Below, one piece after another: positions 19,511-27,583 of a DNA stretch of 64,000 bases. This DNA comes from Streptomyces sp. I6 (lineage in GTDB: Bacteria > Actinomycetota > Actinomycetes > Streptomycetales > Streptomycetaceae). How positions within the stretch are numbered: position 1 is the stretch's first letter; every line of letters begins with the position of its first letter. The translations under genes were made by a program, and so were the position numbers. The notes below the pieces were generated by a model. That model did not search any database. It saw only the letters and a program-made list of their open reading frames with translations, and had not been told where the DNA came from. The stretch spans positions 2,943,501-3,007,500 of the forward strand of contig RHDP01000001.1 of the NCBI GenBank assembly GCA_003725745.1, written 5' to 3'.

Positions 19511-19762
19511 CTACGCGCGTGTCACGTGGTCGGGTGGGACCAGCCACTCGCGTCCATCCCATTCGGGCCACGGGAACGCCGTGGGACGCTCCGGCGATCG
19601 CCCGGCGGGTCGACGGGTCGGCGGGTCGGCAGGTCGACGGGTCGGCAGGTCGACGGGTCGGCAGGTCGGCGGGGTCCTCATAGCCCGGACCATGTCACGC
19701 AGGATGCCGACCCGTCCCGCACCGTCCGCCACACGTCGTCCGATGTCCTCTGCGGTGACCAT
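19511..19762 (-). CDS. Small hypothetical protein, third gene of XRE operon
   Basis: An 83-residue protein of unknown function. The N-terminus (MVTAEDIGRRVADGAGRVGI) and C-terminus (PTAFPWPEWDGREWLVPPDH) look conserved and ordered, but the middle is a run of Arg/Pro/Thr/Asp made by a 16-bp tandem repeat in the DNA. Its ATG overlaps the TGA of the preceding gene by one base (TGATG), so it is translated by coupling. I do not recognise the family beyond its frequent position behind an XRE-TPR regulator in Streptomyces. Confidence 0.65.
   Translation of the reverse strand: MVTAEDIGRRVADGAGRVGILRDMVRAMRTPPTCRPVDLPTRRPADPPTRRPAGRSPERPTAFPWPEWDGREWLVPPDHVTRA
19608..19675 (-). repeat. 16-bp tandem repeat inside the small ORF
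   Basis: AGGTCGACGGGTCGGC is repeated about three times, with degenerate copies on both sides. Because 16 is not a multiple of three, successive copies are read in different frames, giving the sequence VDLPTRRPADPPTRRPAG. The repeat therefore entered coding sequence without closing the frame. Confidence 0.75.
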
Positions 19763-19959
19763 CAGTGCCCCTCGGGGTGCCGCCGCATGAACACATTGCA
19801 GTCGGACACCGTGGTCATATCGCCCCCGGCACGGGCGCGGGAGCGCACGGCGGCCAACTCGGCGCAACCGGCGCACCCTTCCACGGGCGCGGGGTCCGGC
19901 TCCCACTGCCGTAAGGGGAGTTCGATCGGGGTGGTGTGAAAGTTCGTCGGCTCGCTCAT
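19762..19959 (-). CDS. Small Cys-containing protein, second gene of XRE operon
   Basis: A 65-residue protein, function unknown. It has a PVEGCAGCAELAAVRS segment with a CxxC pair and a third Cys in MTTVSDCNVFMRRHPEGH, which may bind a metal or be redox active (inference). It follows the XRE-TPR regulator gene (stop at 20022) by 62 bases and overlaps the next small gene. Such three-gene sets recur in Streptomyces genomes, but I know of no demonstrated role. Confidence 0.65.
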   Translation of the reverse strand: MSEPTNFHTTPIELPLRQWEPDPAPVEGCAGCAELAAVRSRARAGGDMTTVSDCNVFMRRHPEGH

Positions 19960-20021
19960 ACAGGGATCGTCCTGTTGGCCACGCGGGATCCACAGGGACG
20001 GAACGTCCTACTCTCACGCCC

Positions 20022-21235
20022 TTAGACGGTGACCCCCAGGAACTCAGCCAGCTTGCGCAGTCCCGGCGGGCGCGACGGCCCGTTCCACAGGTCGGTGACG
20101 ATCGCCACGGCCAAGGTGTGGTGACGCACCCACCCCGGGGCCACCTGCCGCAGCCTCTCCAAAGCCCGCACAGCCCCGGCAGCATCCCCTACGTCGGTAT
20201 GAGCACGAGCTACGTCCAGGAGCAGCCACGTCCGCCACGAGGGCGGGGTGTCCTTGCTCAGCCTTATACCCTTGGCCAGCGTCAACGCTTCCTCGGGCCG
20301 CTCATGCTGGACCGCGAGGCGCACTCGTTCGATACGCACCGACGACCGGCTGAACACCGAAACCAGCTTTCCGTCAGCGGGGGCGGGAGCGTCGCCAGAC
20401 GACCGGCTGCCTTTTCGGCCGTCACCATCATGTCGTTGGCGGTCTCGTAGTCGTCGCTGCGGGCATACGACGTGGCCGCAGACATCAGCAAGCCTCCCCA
20501 CACGCGTACTCCCTCGGACGTATCCGCGTGTTCCCGCTCCACCCCGTCCGCAGCGTGCACGGCGAGATTCCGGGCGTCGTCCAAGCGGGCTTGCCTCTGG
20601 TAGGCCCAGGCGACGGAGTTCGAGACCATCGGGGCGAGCAACGGGTCCGAAGAATCTCCGGCGGCGGCGAAAGCACGCTCCAGCGCGGACAGAGCGAGAT
20701 CGGTCTTGCCGAGCCGGATCGCAAGGTGCCCGCCGAGTTGCAGCGCCTTGCCGAGCGCCGCTTGACCGGCTGCCCGTTGCTCGGGGCTGCCCGCCCCGGC
20801 GAGTAGGCGCGCGTCAGCGACAATGCCCGGCAGTACGTCCATGAGACGGCCGAACTCCGCTGCGTGGTACAGGGTCCATCCTTCGGAGAGTTCGGCCCGG
20901 AGAACGGGCAGCGACAGCCGTTCCACGCCCGCCGGCTCAACGGGCGGAGCGAACGACGGCGGCATGATCGCCCGCCGGACTGCCACGAGTTTCGGCGGAT
21001 CGGCCTCACCGCTTGAGGGGACGCCGGGAGGATCGCCCAGAAGGGCCGTCAGCTCCACGCCGAGCCCCTTGGCCAGTGAGTGGAGTGTGGGGAGGCGGGC
21101 GCTGTGCTTCCGGTGCTGTTCCAGCTTCCGGATCACGTCCACGGAGACGCCGGAGCGCTCGGACAGTCCCTCCTGTGTGAGATCCGCCAGCCCGCGCAGT
21201 CTGGCCATGCGGTCGCCCAGGTGCTCGGTAGCCAT
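20022..21235 (-). pseudogene. XRE-family regulator with TPR-like C-terminal domain, frameshifted
   Basis: About 404 residues if one lost base is restored. Residues 4-60 form a helix-turn-helix (LADLTQEGLSERSGVSVDVI then KLEQHRKHSARLPTLHSLAK), and the remainder is alanine-rich and helical, with TPR-like repeats such as GKTDLALSALERAFAAAGD and QHERPEEALTLAKGIR. The frame switches between about 20376 and 20420, next to a run of five G; total length is 2 modulo 3. The DNA-binding half is intact, so a truncated regulator could still be made if the shift is real. Two small coupled genes follow in the same direction. Confidence 0.75.
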
Positions 21236-21636
21236 GCATCAGAAGCTACGCCGGAGCGGCGGCTTCGTGGGGCCGGCGCCAAAACCCGCACAGGGAGCAG
21301 GCCTGCCATGACGTGCGTGTCTCTGATCAGGCGTTCCGGGGCCCTTCCCCACCCCTTCGCCGGGTCGCTCTCCGGTGCCGTCCAGCACGTCCCCGCTGAT
21401 CGAGTCACCTCCGACCGACCGGTCGGCCACGGGCCGTGCACGGCGCCTCACGGGCCGCACGCAGACGCTCCGGCGAGGTAGAGTTTTCTGTTTCCCGCGA
21501 AAGGCGGACATGGACGGCCGCGCGCCTGCCCGGCGCGCCCGCTGAGACGCCCTTCGGGCGACGGACACGGGGCAAGGCCCAGAACGTGGCAGGTGTGGCG
21601 TCCGTCACGCCGACGATCCCATTCACGGAGGTATGT
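21236..21636. other. Divergent promoter region between XRE and XPB genes
   Basis: No gene seen. It contains the palindromes CCGACCGGTCGG near 21413-21424 and GCAGGCCTGC near 21297, and an AT-richer stretch TAGAGTTTTCTGTTT at about 21478 that could be the -10 region of the XPB transcript. These are weak inferences. Confidence 0.35.
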
Positions 21637-23277
21637 GTGTCCTGCCTGATCGTCCAGAGTGACAAGACCCTGCTGCTCGAGGTCGACCACGACCAGGCCG
21701 ACGCGTGCCGCCGCGCCATCGCCCCCTTCGCCGAACTGGAGCGCGCCCCCGAGCACATCCACACCTACCGGGTCACCCCGCTCGGCCTGTGGAACGCGCG
21801 GGCGGCCGGACACGACGCCGAGCAGGTCGTGGACGCGCTCGTCGAGTTCTCCCGCTACCCCGTCCCGCACGCACTGCTCGTCGACGTGGCCGAGACGATG
21901 GCCAGGTACGGCCGTCTCACGCTCGTCAAGCACCCCACCCACGGCCTGGTGCTGTCCACGACCGACCGCCCCGTGCTCGAGGAGGTCCTGCGTTCCAAGA
22001 GGATCCAGCCGCTGGTCGGCGCCCGGCTCGACCCGGACACGGTCGCCGTGCACCCCTCCGAGCGCGGCCAGATCAAGCAGACGCTGCTGAAGCTCGGCTG
22101 GCCCGCCGAGGACCACGCCGGCTATGTCGACGGCGAGGCCCACCGCATCGACCTGGACGAGTCCGGCTGGGCCCTGCGCCCGTACCAGAAGCAGGCCGTC
22201 GAGGGCTTCTGGCACGGCGGCTCGGGTGTCGTCGTGCTCCCCTGCGGCGCGGGCAAGACGCTCGTCGGCGCCGGGGCGATGGCCCAGGCGAAGGCGACCA
22301 CGCTGATCCTCGTCACCAACACCGTCTCCGCCCGCCAGTGGAAGCACGAGCTGGTCAGACGCACCTCGCTGACCGAGGAGGAGATCGGCGAGTACAGCGG
22401 CGCGAAGAAGGAGATCCGACCGGTCACCATCGCCACGTACCAGGTGCTGACGACCAGGCGGAAGGGCGTCTACCCGCACCTGGAGCTGTTCGACTCCCGC
22501 GACTGGGGACTGATCGTCTACGACGAGGTGCACCTCCTGCCCGCACCGGTCTTCAAGTTCACCGCGGACCTTCAGGCCCGCAGGCGGCTCGGCCTGACGG
22601 CGACGCTGGTGCGCGAGGACGGCCGCGAGTCGGACGTCTTCTCGCTCATCGGCCCGAAGCGGTTCGACGCGCCCTGGAAGGAGATCGAGGCCCAGGGGTA
22701 CATCGCACCCGCGGACTGCGTCGAGGTGCGGGTCAATCTGACGGACTCCGAGCGGCTCGCGTACGCGACGGCGGAGACCGAGGAGAAGTACCGCTTCTGC
22801 GCGACCACGGACACCAAGCGGAAGGTCGCGGAGGCGCTCGTCCGCAGGCATGCGGGCCAGCAGACCCTGGTCATCGGCCAGTACATCGACCAGCTCGACG
22901 AACTCGGCGAGCACCTGGACGCGCCCGTCATCAAGGGTGAGACGCCCAACTCCCAGCGGGAGAAGCTCTTCGACGCGTTCCGGAACGGCGAGATCTCCGT
23001 CCTGGTCGTCTCCAAGGTCGCGAACTTCTCGATCGACCTGCCGGAGGCGACGATCGCCATCCAGGTGTCGGGCACCTTCGGCTCCCGCCAGGAGGAGGCC
23101 CAGCGCCTCGGCCGCGTCCTGCGCCCGAAGGCGGACGGCCACAAGGCGCACTTCTACTCGGTGGTGGCCCGGGACACGATCGACCAGGACTTCGCGGCGC
23201 ACCGCCAGCGCTTCCTCGCGGAACAGGGCTACGCGTACCGGATCGTGGACGCGGACGACCTGGCAGCCGAGGGCTGA
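21637..23277 (+). CDS. XPB/Rad25-type DNA helicase (superfamily 2)
   Basis: A 546-residue DNA-dependent ATPase/helicase of the bacterial XPB family, 3' to 5' polarity by family. The N-terminal damage-recognition-like domain covers about residues 1-180. Motif I is LPCGAGKTLVGAG at about 204-216, motif II is YDEVHLLPA at about 295, motif III is LGLTATLVREDG, and the C-terminal helicase lobe ends with QRLGRVLRPKADG (motif VI). The GTG at 21637 has GGAGG 5-6 bases upstream; the ATG four bases earlier is in another frame. It works next to the helicase-associated WYL-type protein, and joint action in DNA repair is a likely but unproven guess. Confidence 0.9.
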   Translation: MSCLIVQSDKTLLLEVDHDQADACRRAIAPFAELERAPEHIHTYRVTPLGLWNARAAGHDAEQVVDALVEFSRYPVPHALLVDVAETMARYGRLTLVKHPTHGLVLSTTDRPVLEEVLRSKRIQPLVGARLDPDTVAVHPSERGQIKQTLLKLGWPAEDHAGYVDGEAHRIDLDESGWALRPYQKQAVEGFWHGGSGVVVLPCGAGKTLVGAGAMAQAKATTLILVTNTVSARQWKHELVRRTSLTEEEIGEYSGAKKEIRPVTIATYQVLTTRRKGVYPHLELFDSRDWGLIVYDEVHLLPAPVFKFTADLQARRRLGLTATLVREDGRESDVFSLIGPKRFDAPWKEIEAQGYIAPADCVEVRVNLTDSERLAYATAETEEKYRFCATTDTKRKVAEALVRRHAGQQTLVIGQYIDQLDELGEHLDAPVIKGETPNSQREKLFDAFRNGEISVLVVSKVANFSIDLPEATIAIQVSGTFGSRQEEAQRLGRVLRPKADGHKAHFYSVVARDTIDQDFAAHRQRFLAEQGYAYRIVDADDLAAEG

Positions 23278-23310
23278 GGCAGGCCCGGCGGCGGGGCTCA
23301 CGCACGTCCC

Positions 23311-23480
23311 GGACCGGACGGGGCGGGACGGGACGGGACGGAACCTGATCGGACCGGTCCGGACCGGACCGGACCGGACGGGATGGGACGGGGCAGGGCC
23401 GGACCGGACGGGATGGGAGGCGGCAGGACCGGACGGGGCAGGGCAGGGCAGGACCGGACCGGACCGGCTCGGCGAGGGCG
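23311..23480. repeat. GGACC/GGACG short tandem repeats
   Basis: Runs of five-base GGACG and GGACC units interspersed with GGATGGGACGGGGCAGGGCC blocks, starting about 30 bases after the XPB stop. Purine-rich on the plus strand. No gene. Confidence 0.8.
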
Positions 23481-23641
23481 AAGAGCAGGGCGTTCCCCGC
23501 GGCGAAGGCGGTTGTGAGGGCGGCGACCGGCAGCCGGGTCGTCGCCACGGACGGGATCGCGGCGAAGGACCGACGGGTGGCGGGCAGCCGCGGGTCGGTG
23601 ACGGTGAAGCCGTAGAGGTCGGAAAGTGATCGGGCGATCAC
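23480..23641 (-). pseudogene. Possible gene fragment ahead of the repeat tract
   Basis: From a possible GTG at 23641 the minus strand reads RSLSDLYGFTVTDPRLPATR, then SFAAIPSVATTRLPVAAL and TTAFAAGNALLFALAEPV, with strong G/C preference at third positions over about 50 codons, before entering the GGACC repeat where it becomes Pro/Arg/Ser low-complexity. This looks like the start of a real protein whose remainder has been lost or replaced by repeats. I do not recognise the family. No good ribosome site is visible. Confidence 0.3.
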
Positions 23642-23646
23642 TTTCC
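23621..23646. promoter_or_regulatory. Perfect inverted repeat, 11-bp arms, 4-bp loop
   Basis: GGAAAGTGATC at 23621-23631 and its exact complement GATCACTTTCC at 23636-23646 are separated by GGGC. It is AT-richer than the surroundings and overlaps the possible GTG start of the gene fragment. It could be an operator or a transcription terminator for the small gene at 23755, but position alone does not decide. Confidence 0.5.
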
Positions 23647-23754
23647 GGTGAGAGGCGTGACTGCCGCGACCCCGGTGGATCAGCGGGCGGGAGTGCGGTG
23701 GGCGGCCCGCCCACGGGGCGGAGGCCACGGGGCGGAGGCCACGGCGGGCGGCGC

Positions 23755-23943
23755 TCAGCGGTGCCCGCTGACGCCGGCCTCCTCGCTGTACTCGCCGAGG
23801 ACCGTGACTTTGAACGCCGTGACGACGAAGACCCTGACCGCGCGCAGCGCGTCGCCGAGACAGTGCGAGCGGTGGTCCGGGGTGCCCGTGGCGGTGGCCC
23901 CGCGACGGGGCCGGGAGGCTGGGTTGAGGGTGGCTGCACTCAT
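23755..23943 (-). CDS. Conserved small protein, unknown function
   Basis: A 62-residue protein: a basic N-terminal half (MSAATLNPASRPRRGATATG), then HCLGDALRAVRVFVVTAF with one hydrophobic stretch, then VLGEYSEEAGVSGHR. I recall close relatives annotated as hypothetical proteins in other Streptomyces, mainly from the DALRAVRVF and EEAGVSGHR parts. The ATG at 23943 lies in front of the helD upstream region, in the opposite direction. Membrane association is possible. Confidence 0.6.
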   Translation of the reverse strand: MSAATLNPASRPRRGATATGTPDHRSHCLGDALRAVRVFVVTAFKVTVLGEYSEEAGVSGHR

Positions 23944-24124
23944 GTGACCAGGATGGTTTCCGGGTGTGCGCTCCACATCGGCCTGCGGGCTGAACGCCGG
24001 TGGAGAGCGCGTACGACTCCGGGCAGAGGACCTCCCCTACGGGGCGGACTGCCCCGGGAAATCCATTCGCCCCGGCACGGCGGGCTGAGTAGGATCGCCC
24101 GCCTTGCCCGCCTCCCTCACAGGA

Positions 24125-24201
24125 GTGCTGCCTCCCGGACGGAAACCGGGTGCGCTGTCATGTCCTACTTCTCCACCACCAACGTACCTCGGAGGCAGCA
24201 C
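24125..24201 (+). promoter_or_regulatory. Inverted repeat able to mask the helD ribosome-binding site
   Basis: GTGCTGCCTCC at 24125-24135 is the exact complement of GGAGGCAGCAC at 24191-24201. The second arm contains the GGAGG Shine-Dalgarno sequence of helD and ends one base before the GTG start at 24203. If both arms are in the same RNA, an 11-bp stem closing a 55-base loop would hide the ribosome site. The transcription start is unknown; the upstream GGGGCGGACTGCCCC (24039-24053) is a further inverted repeat in the control region. Confidence 0.45.
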
Positions 24202-24202
24202 C

Positions 24203-26323
24203 GTGCCCGCGCCAGAAGCACCCCAAGTGCCCGAAGCGCCCGAATCACCGGCAGCACCGGCAGCACCGGCAGCACCGGCAGCACCGGCAGCACCGGCAGC
24301 GGCAGCGGCAGCACCGGCGGACGATCCCCTGCGCCGTGAACGGGCCCATCTGACCGCCTCGCGCGCCGCCCTGCGCGAGATGCGCGAGGACGTCGAGGCC
24401 CTGGACATCCGCGACGTCACGGCGAACTGGGTGAACGCCGTCGTCCTGGAGTCGCAGATCAGCGAGCGGATCAAGGCGCTCGCCGATCTCACCCACACCC
24501 CGCTCTTCTTCGGACGACTCGACTACCAGCACACCACGCAGGAAGGACAGCGCTACTACATCGGCCGGCGCCATGTGCACGACGGCGGCGGCGACCCCAT
24601 GGTGATCGACTGGCGGGCGCCGGTCTCCCAGCCGTTCTACCGGGCCTCCCGCAGGGATCCGATGGACGTACGGCTGCGCCGCCGCTTCGGCTACACGGGC
24701 GGCGAACTGACGGCGTACGAGGACGAGCACCTCAGCGACCCGGCCGAGGCGGATCGGGCCGGCAGGCTGCTCCAAGCCGAGATCGAGCGCCCCCGCGTGG
24801 GCCCGATGCGGGACATCGTGGCCACGATCCAACCCGAACAGGACGAGATCGTACGGTCGGGCCTGACGGGCACGGTGTGCGTGCAGGGCGGTCCCGGCAC
24901 CGGGAAGACCGCCGTGGGGCTGCACCGCGTGGCGTACCTGCTGTACGCGCACCGGGAGCGGCTGGCCCGTACCGGCACGCTGGTCATCGGGCCGAACCGG
25001 TCCTTCCTCCACTACATCGAGCAAGTGCTGCCCGCCCTGGGCGAGTTGGAGGTGAAGCAGGCGACCGTCGCGGATCTCGTCGCCCATGTCGAGGTGCGCG
25101 GCGCGGACGGGCCTCCGGCGGCGCTGGTCAAGGGCGACGCCCGGATGGCGCAGGTGTTGCGGCGTGCGATCCGTTCGCATGTGACGACGCCCGCCGAGCC
25201 GGTGGTGGTGGTCCGCGGCTCCCGGCGGTGGCGGGTTCCGGCGTACGAACTACAGGACATCGTGGCGGAGTTGCTGGACCGCGACATCCGCTACGGGGCG
25301 GCGCGCGCCGCGCTGCCGCAGCGCATCGCGCACGCGGTGCTGGTCCGCATGGAAGCGGCCGGTGAGGCTCCCGACGACCGGGTGCAGGACGCGGTGGCGC
25401 GCAGCGCGGCGGTGAAGGCGGCGGTGAGGGCGATCTGGCCGCAGGTGGACCCGGCGAAGCTGGTGCTGCGCCTGCTGTCGGACCCGGAGTTCCTGGCGGA
25501 GCACGCCGAAGGGGTGCTGAGCGCGGACGAGCAGCGGGCGGTGCTGTGGCCCCGCCCGCCGCGCTCGGTCCGCTCGGCGCGCTGGTCCGCGGCGGACGCG
25601 GTGCTGATCGACGAAGCGAACGACCTGGTCGAGCGCACGCCGTCGCTCGGCCATGTGGTCCTGGACGAGGCACAGGACCTGTCGCCGATGCAGTACCGGG
25701 CGGTGGGGCGCAGATGTACGACGGGTTCGGCGACGGTCCTCGGCGACCTGGCGCAGGGCACCACCCCGTGGGCGACGGCGAGCTGGTCCGAGGCGCTGGC
25801 CCAGCTGGGCAAGCCCGACGCTGTGGTGGAGGAGCTGACGGCGGGCTTCCGGGTGCCGCGCGAGGTGATCGCGTACGCGTCCCGGCTACTGCCCCACATG
25901 TCCCCCGGACTGACGGAGGTCCGCTCCGTCCGCGAGTCCCCCGGCTCGCTGGAGATCCGCCCGTCGCAGGGCGACGGGGACGTGGTCGCCGCGTGCCTGT
26001 CGGCACTGCGGCACGAGGGCTCGACCGGCCTGATCGCCGCCGACGACCGGGTGCCGGCCCTGGCCGCCGCGCTGACCGGCGCCGGCGTCCCCTTCCTCGC
26101 CCCCGGAGAGGAGACCACCCGGGACGCCCGGCTCACGCTGGTACCGGTCTCCCTCGCCAAGGGTCTCGAATACGACCATGTGGTGCTCGACGATCCCGCG
26201 GCCGTGGTCGCCGCCGAGCCGGACGAGCGCACCGGCCTGCGCCGGCTGTACGTGGCCCTGACCCGCGCGGTCTCCGGCCTGACGGTGCTGCACTCGTCGC
26301 CCCTGCCATGGCAGCTGGGGTGA
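24203..26323 (+). CDS. helD: HelD-type RNA polymerase-recycling ATPase (UvrD/Rep-like)
   Basis: A 706-residue superfamily 1 helicase-like ATPase of the HelD/HelR type, which removes stalled RNA polymerase from DNA and in actinobacteria can confer rifamycin tolerance. Walker A is GGPGTGKTAVGLHR at about 227-240, Walker B is VVLDEAQDLSPMQYR, and the C-terminal lobe has LAKGLEYDHVVLD and RRLYVALTRAVSGL. Before the ATPase core lies a coiled arm (about 40-110) and the FFGRLDYQ...RYYIGRRHVHD segment characteristic of HelD. Residues about 5-45 are an Ala/Pro stretch from a 9-bp repeat (AGCACCGGC). The GTG at 24203 has GGAGG 7 bases upstream. Confidence 0.88.
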   Translation: MPAPEAPQVPEAPESPAAPAAPAAPAAPAAPAAAAAAPADDPLRRERAHLTASRAALREMREDVEALDIRDVTANWVNAVVLESQISERIKALADLTHTPLFFGRLDYQHTTQEGQRYYIGRRHVHDGGGDPMVIDWRAPVSQPFYRASRRDPMDVRLRRRFGYTGGELTAYEDEHLSDPAEADRAGRLLQAEIERPRVGPMRDIVATIQPEQDEIVRSGLTGTVCVQGGPGTGKTAVGLHRVAYLLYAHRERLARTGTLVIGPNRSFLHYIEQVLPALGELEVKQATVADLVAHVEVRGADGPPAALVKGDARMAQVLRRAIRSHVTTPAEPVVVVRGSRRWRVPAYELQDIVAELLDRDIRYGAARAALPQRIAHAVLVRMEAAGEAPDDRVQDAVARSAAVKAAVRAIWPQVDPAKLVLRLLSDPEFLAEHAEGVLSADEQRAVLWPRPPRSVRSARWSAADAVLIDEANDLVERTPSLGHVVLDEAQDLSPMQYRAVGRRCTTGSATVLGDLAQGTTPWATASWSEALAQLGKPDAVVEELTAGFRVPREVIAYASRLLPHMSPGLTEVRSVRESPGSLEIRPSQGDGDVVAACLSALRHEGSTGLIAADDRVPALAAALTGAGVPFLAPGEETTRDARLTLVPVSLAKGLEYDHVVLDDPAAVVAAEPDERTGLRRLYVALTRAVSGLTVLHSSPLPWQLG
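24246..24320 (+). repeat. 9-bp repeat coding Ala-Ala-Pro units in HelD
   Basis: AGCACCGGC is repeated about six times, with GGCAGC variants, encoding the AAPAAPAAPAAPAAPAAA part of HelD near its N-terminus. Slippage here would lengthen or shorten the linker without frameshift. Confidence 0.85.
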
Positions 26324-26519
26324 ACCGGTCGGAGACTGCGGGAGTTGACGCCCCTTCGGCAACGGGTGCCCCGCCCGGGCCGCCGGGTGCCCGCTTCCGC
26401 CGGATCCCGGGTACGAAACGGCAACGGCCCCCGCTCGGCCGCATCCCGGGAAGAACCGGAACCACCCCCGCACGGGTGCCCGCTTCCGCCGGGACCCGCT
26501 CTTCGGACCGGAGTCGCCC

Positions 26520-27209
26520 CTAACCGCCCACCGCCTCGCGCCACTCGCGCACCGCCGCCGTGTCCACCGGCGCTCCCCATCCGCCGGGGCGCGCCGCGCC
26601 GCCGATGTGGAACGCGTCCAGACCGGCCGCGCGGAGGGCCGGAAGGTGGTCGAGGCGAAGGCCGCCGCCGACCAGCATCCGCGGCTCGTACCCGGGCTCG
26701 TCGCGTCGCGCGGCCTCCGCCAGCAGGACCGGCAGGCCGCCGTCGACGCCCGACGCGCTCCCCGCCGTGAGGTAGGTGTCGAGGCCGGGCAGGTCGGCGA
26801 GCTGCTTGCGCAGGGACTCGCGGTCGGCGGCGCGGTCGATGGCCCGGTGGAACGTCCAGCGGCAGCCCTCGATCTCGGCGACCAGCCGCTCGACCGTCAC
26901 GAGGTCGAGGTCGCCGTGTGTGTCGAGGAAGCCGAGCACGAACTCGTCCGCGCCCTCCGTCCGGAGTCCACTCGCCACCCCGGCGAGGGTGTCGACGTCG
27001 CCCGCGCCGAAACCGTCCGAGAGCCGGAGCATCACCCGCAGCGGGATGTCCACCGCCTCGCGGACGCGGCCGAAGGTCTCCCGGGACGGGCTGAGCCCGT
27101 CCGCCGCCATGTCGCTGACCAGCTCCAGGCGGTCCGCTCCCCCGGCCTGCGCGGCGGCAGCGTCCTGCGCGTCGAGGGCGATCACCTCCAGGAGTGCACG
27201 CTTGCTCAT
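26520..27209 (-). CDS. cutC: CutC family protein (copper homeostasis)
   Basis: A 229-residue TIM-barrel protein of the CutC family. It begins LEVIALDAQDAAAAQAGGAD, the conserved opening with RLELVSDM next, and contains RVMLRLSDGFGAGD, WTFHRAIDRA and the C-terminal MLVGGGLRLDHL and FHIGGAA segments. The family is named for copper tolerance but its biochemical role is unsettled. The ATG at 27209 has GGAGG 7-8 bases upstream on the minus strand. A DasR-type operator lies 29-44 bases upstream of the start, which would tie expression to amino-sugar supply. Confidence 0.88.
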   Translation of the reverse strand: MSKRALLEVIALDAQDAAAAQAGGADRLELVSDMAADGLSPSRETFGRVREAVDIPLRVMLRLSDGFGAGDVDTLAGVASGLRTEGADEFVLGFLDTHGDLDLVTVERLVAEIEGCRWTFHRAIDRAADRESLRKQLADLPGLDTYLTAGSASGVDGGLPVLLAEAARRDEPGYEPRMLVGGGLRLDHLPALRAAGLDAFHIGGAARPGGWGAPVDTAAVREWREAVGG

Positions 27210-27583
27210 GGCTCATCCTCCGCCGATAGACACCGAAACAGGTCTAGTCCAATACCGGAGTCAGCCTAGTCCGCGCCCATCCACCCCGCGCCATCCCGCA
27301 CCATCCCGGGCCACCCGCCCCGCACCTTCCGGGCCACCCGCCCCGCACCTTTCCGGGCGCACACCCACCCATGGCACAGATCGCCCCGGCCACACACCCG
27401 GCCCTGCACTCACGGGCCCAGCCCACACACCGGCCCGCTCACACACTGACTCCTTGGCACACACCGGCCGCGCCCGCACACCGGCCCGGCCCGCACAAGC
27501 GCTCCAGCGCACACAACATCCGGCGGACGCGCACCGGCGCCGCCGGCGCAACCCCCGACTCAGCCGCCGGCGCAACCGCCGAC
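27210..27583. other. Intergenic region with CA-rich short repeats
   Basis: Apart from the operator at 27238, no gene is seen. It contains repeated CCGCACCTTCCGGGCCACCCG blocks at about 27320-27355 (a 22- to 24-base repeat) and ACACACCGGCCCG units at about 27425-27490. Confidence 0.5.
27238..27253 (-). promoter_or_regulatory. DasR-type (dre-like) operator upstream of cutC
   Basis: ACAGGTCTAGTCCAAT matches 13 of 16 positions of the DasR responsive element ACTGGTCTAGACCACT, including the core GGTCTAG and CC. It ends 29 bases before the cutC ATG, a place where a repressor would block transcription. DasR is the GntR-family regulator of GlcNAc and chitin metabolism in Streptomyces. The assignment rests on sequence match only. 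Confidence 0.55.

Noticed and set aside
24160-24339. Overlapping small reading frame starting at ATG 24160 in the helD leader
   Set aside because: It has no ribosome site and reads into helD in a different frame as Thr/Gly/Ser repeats from the 9-bp repeat; kept only as a possible part of leader control.
27238-27253. Copper-repressor (CsoR/CopY-like) operator as explanation for the cutC palindrome
   Set aside because: The sequence agrees much better with the DasR GGTCTAGACC core than with the copper-repressor operators I know.
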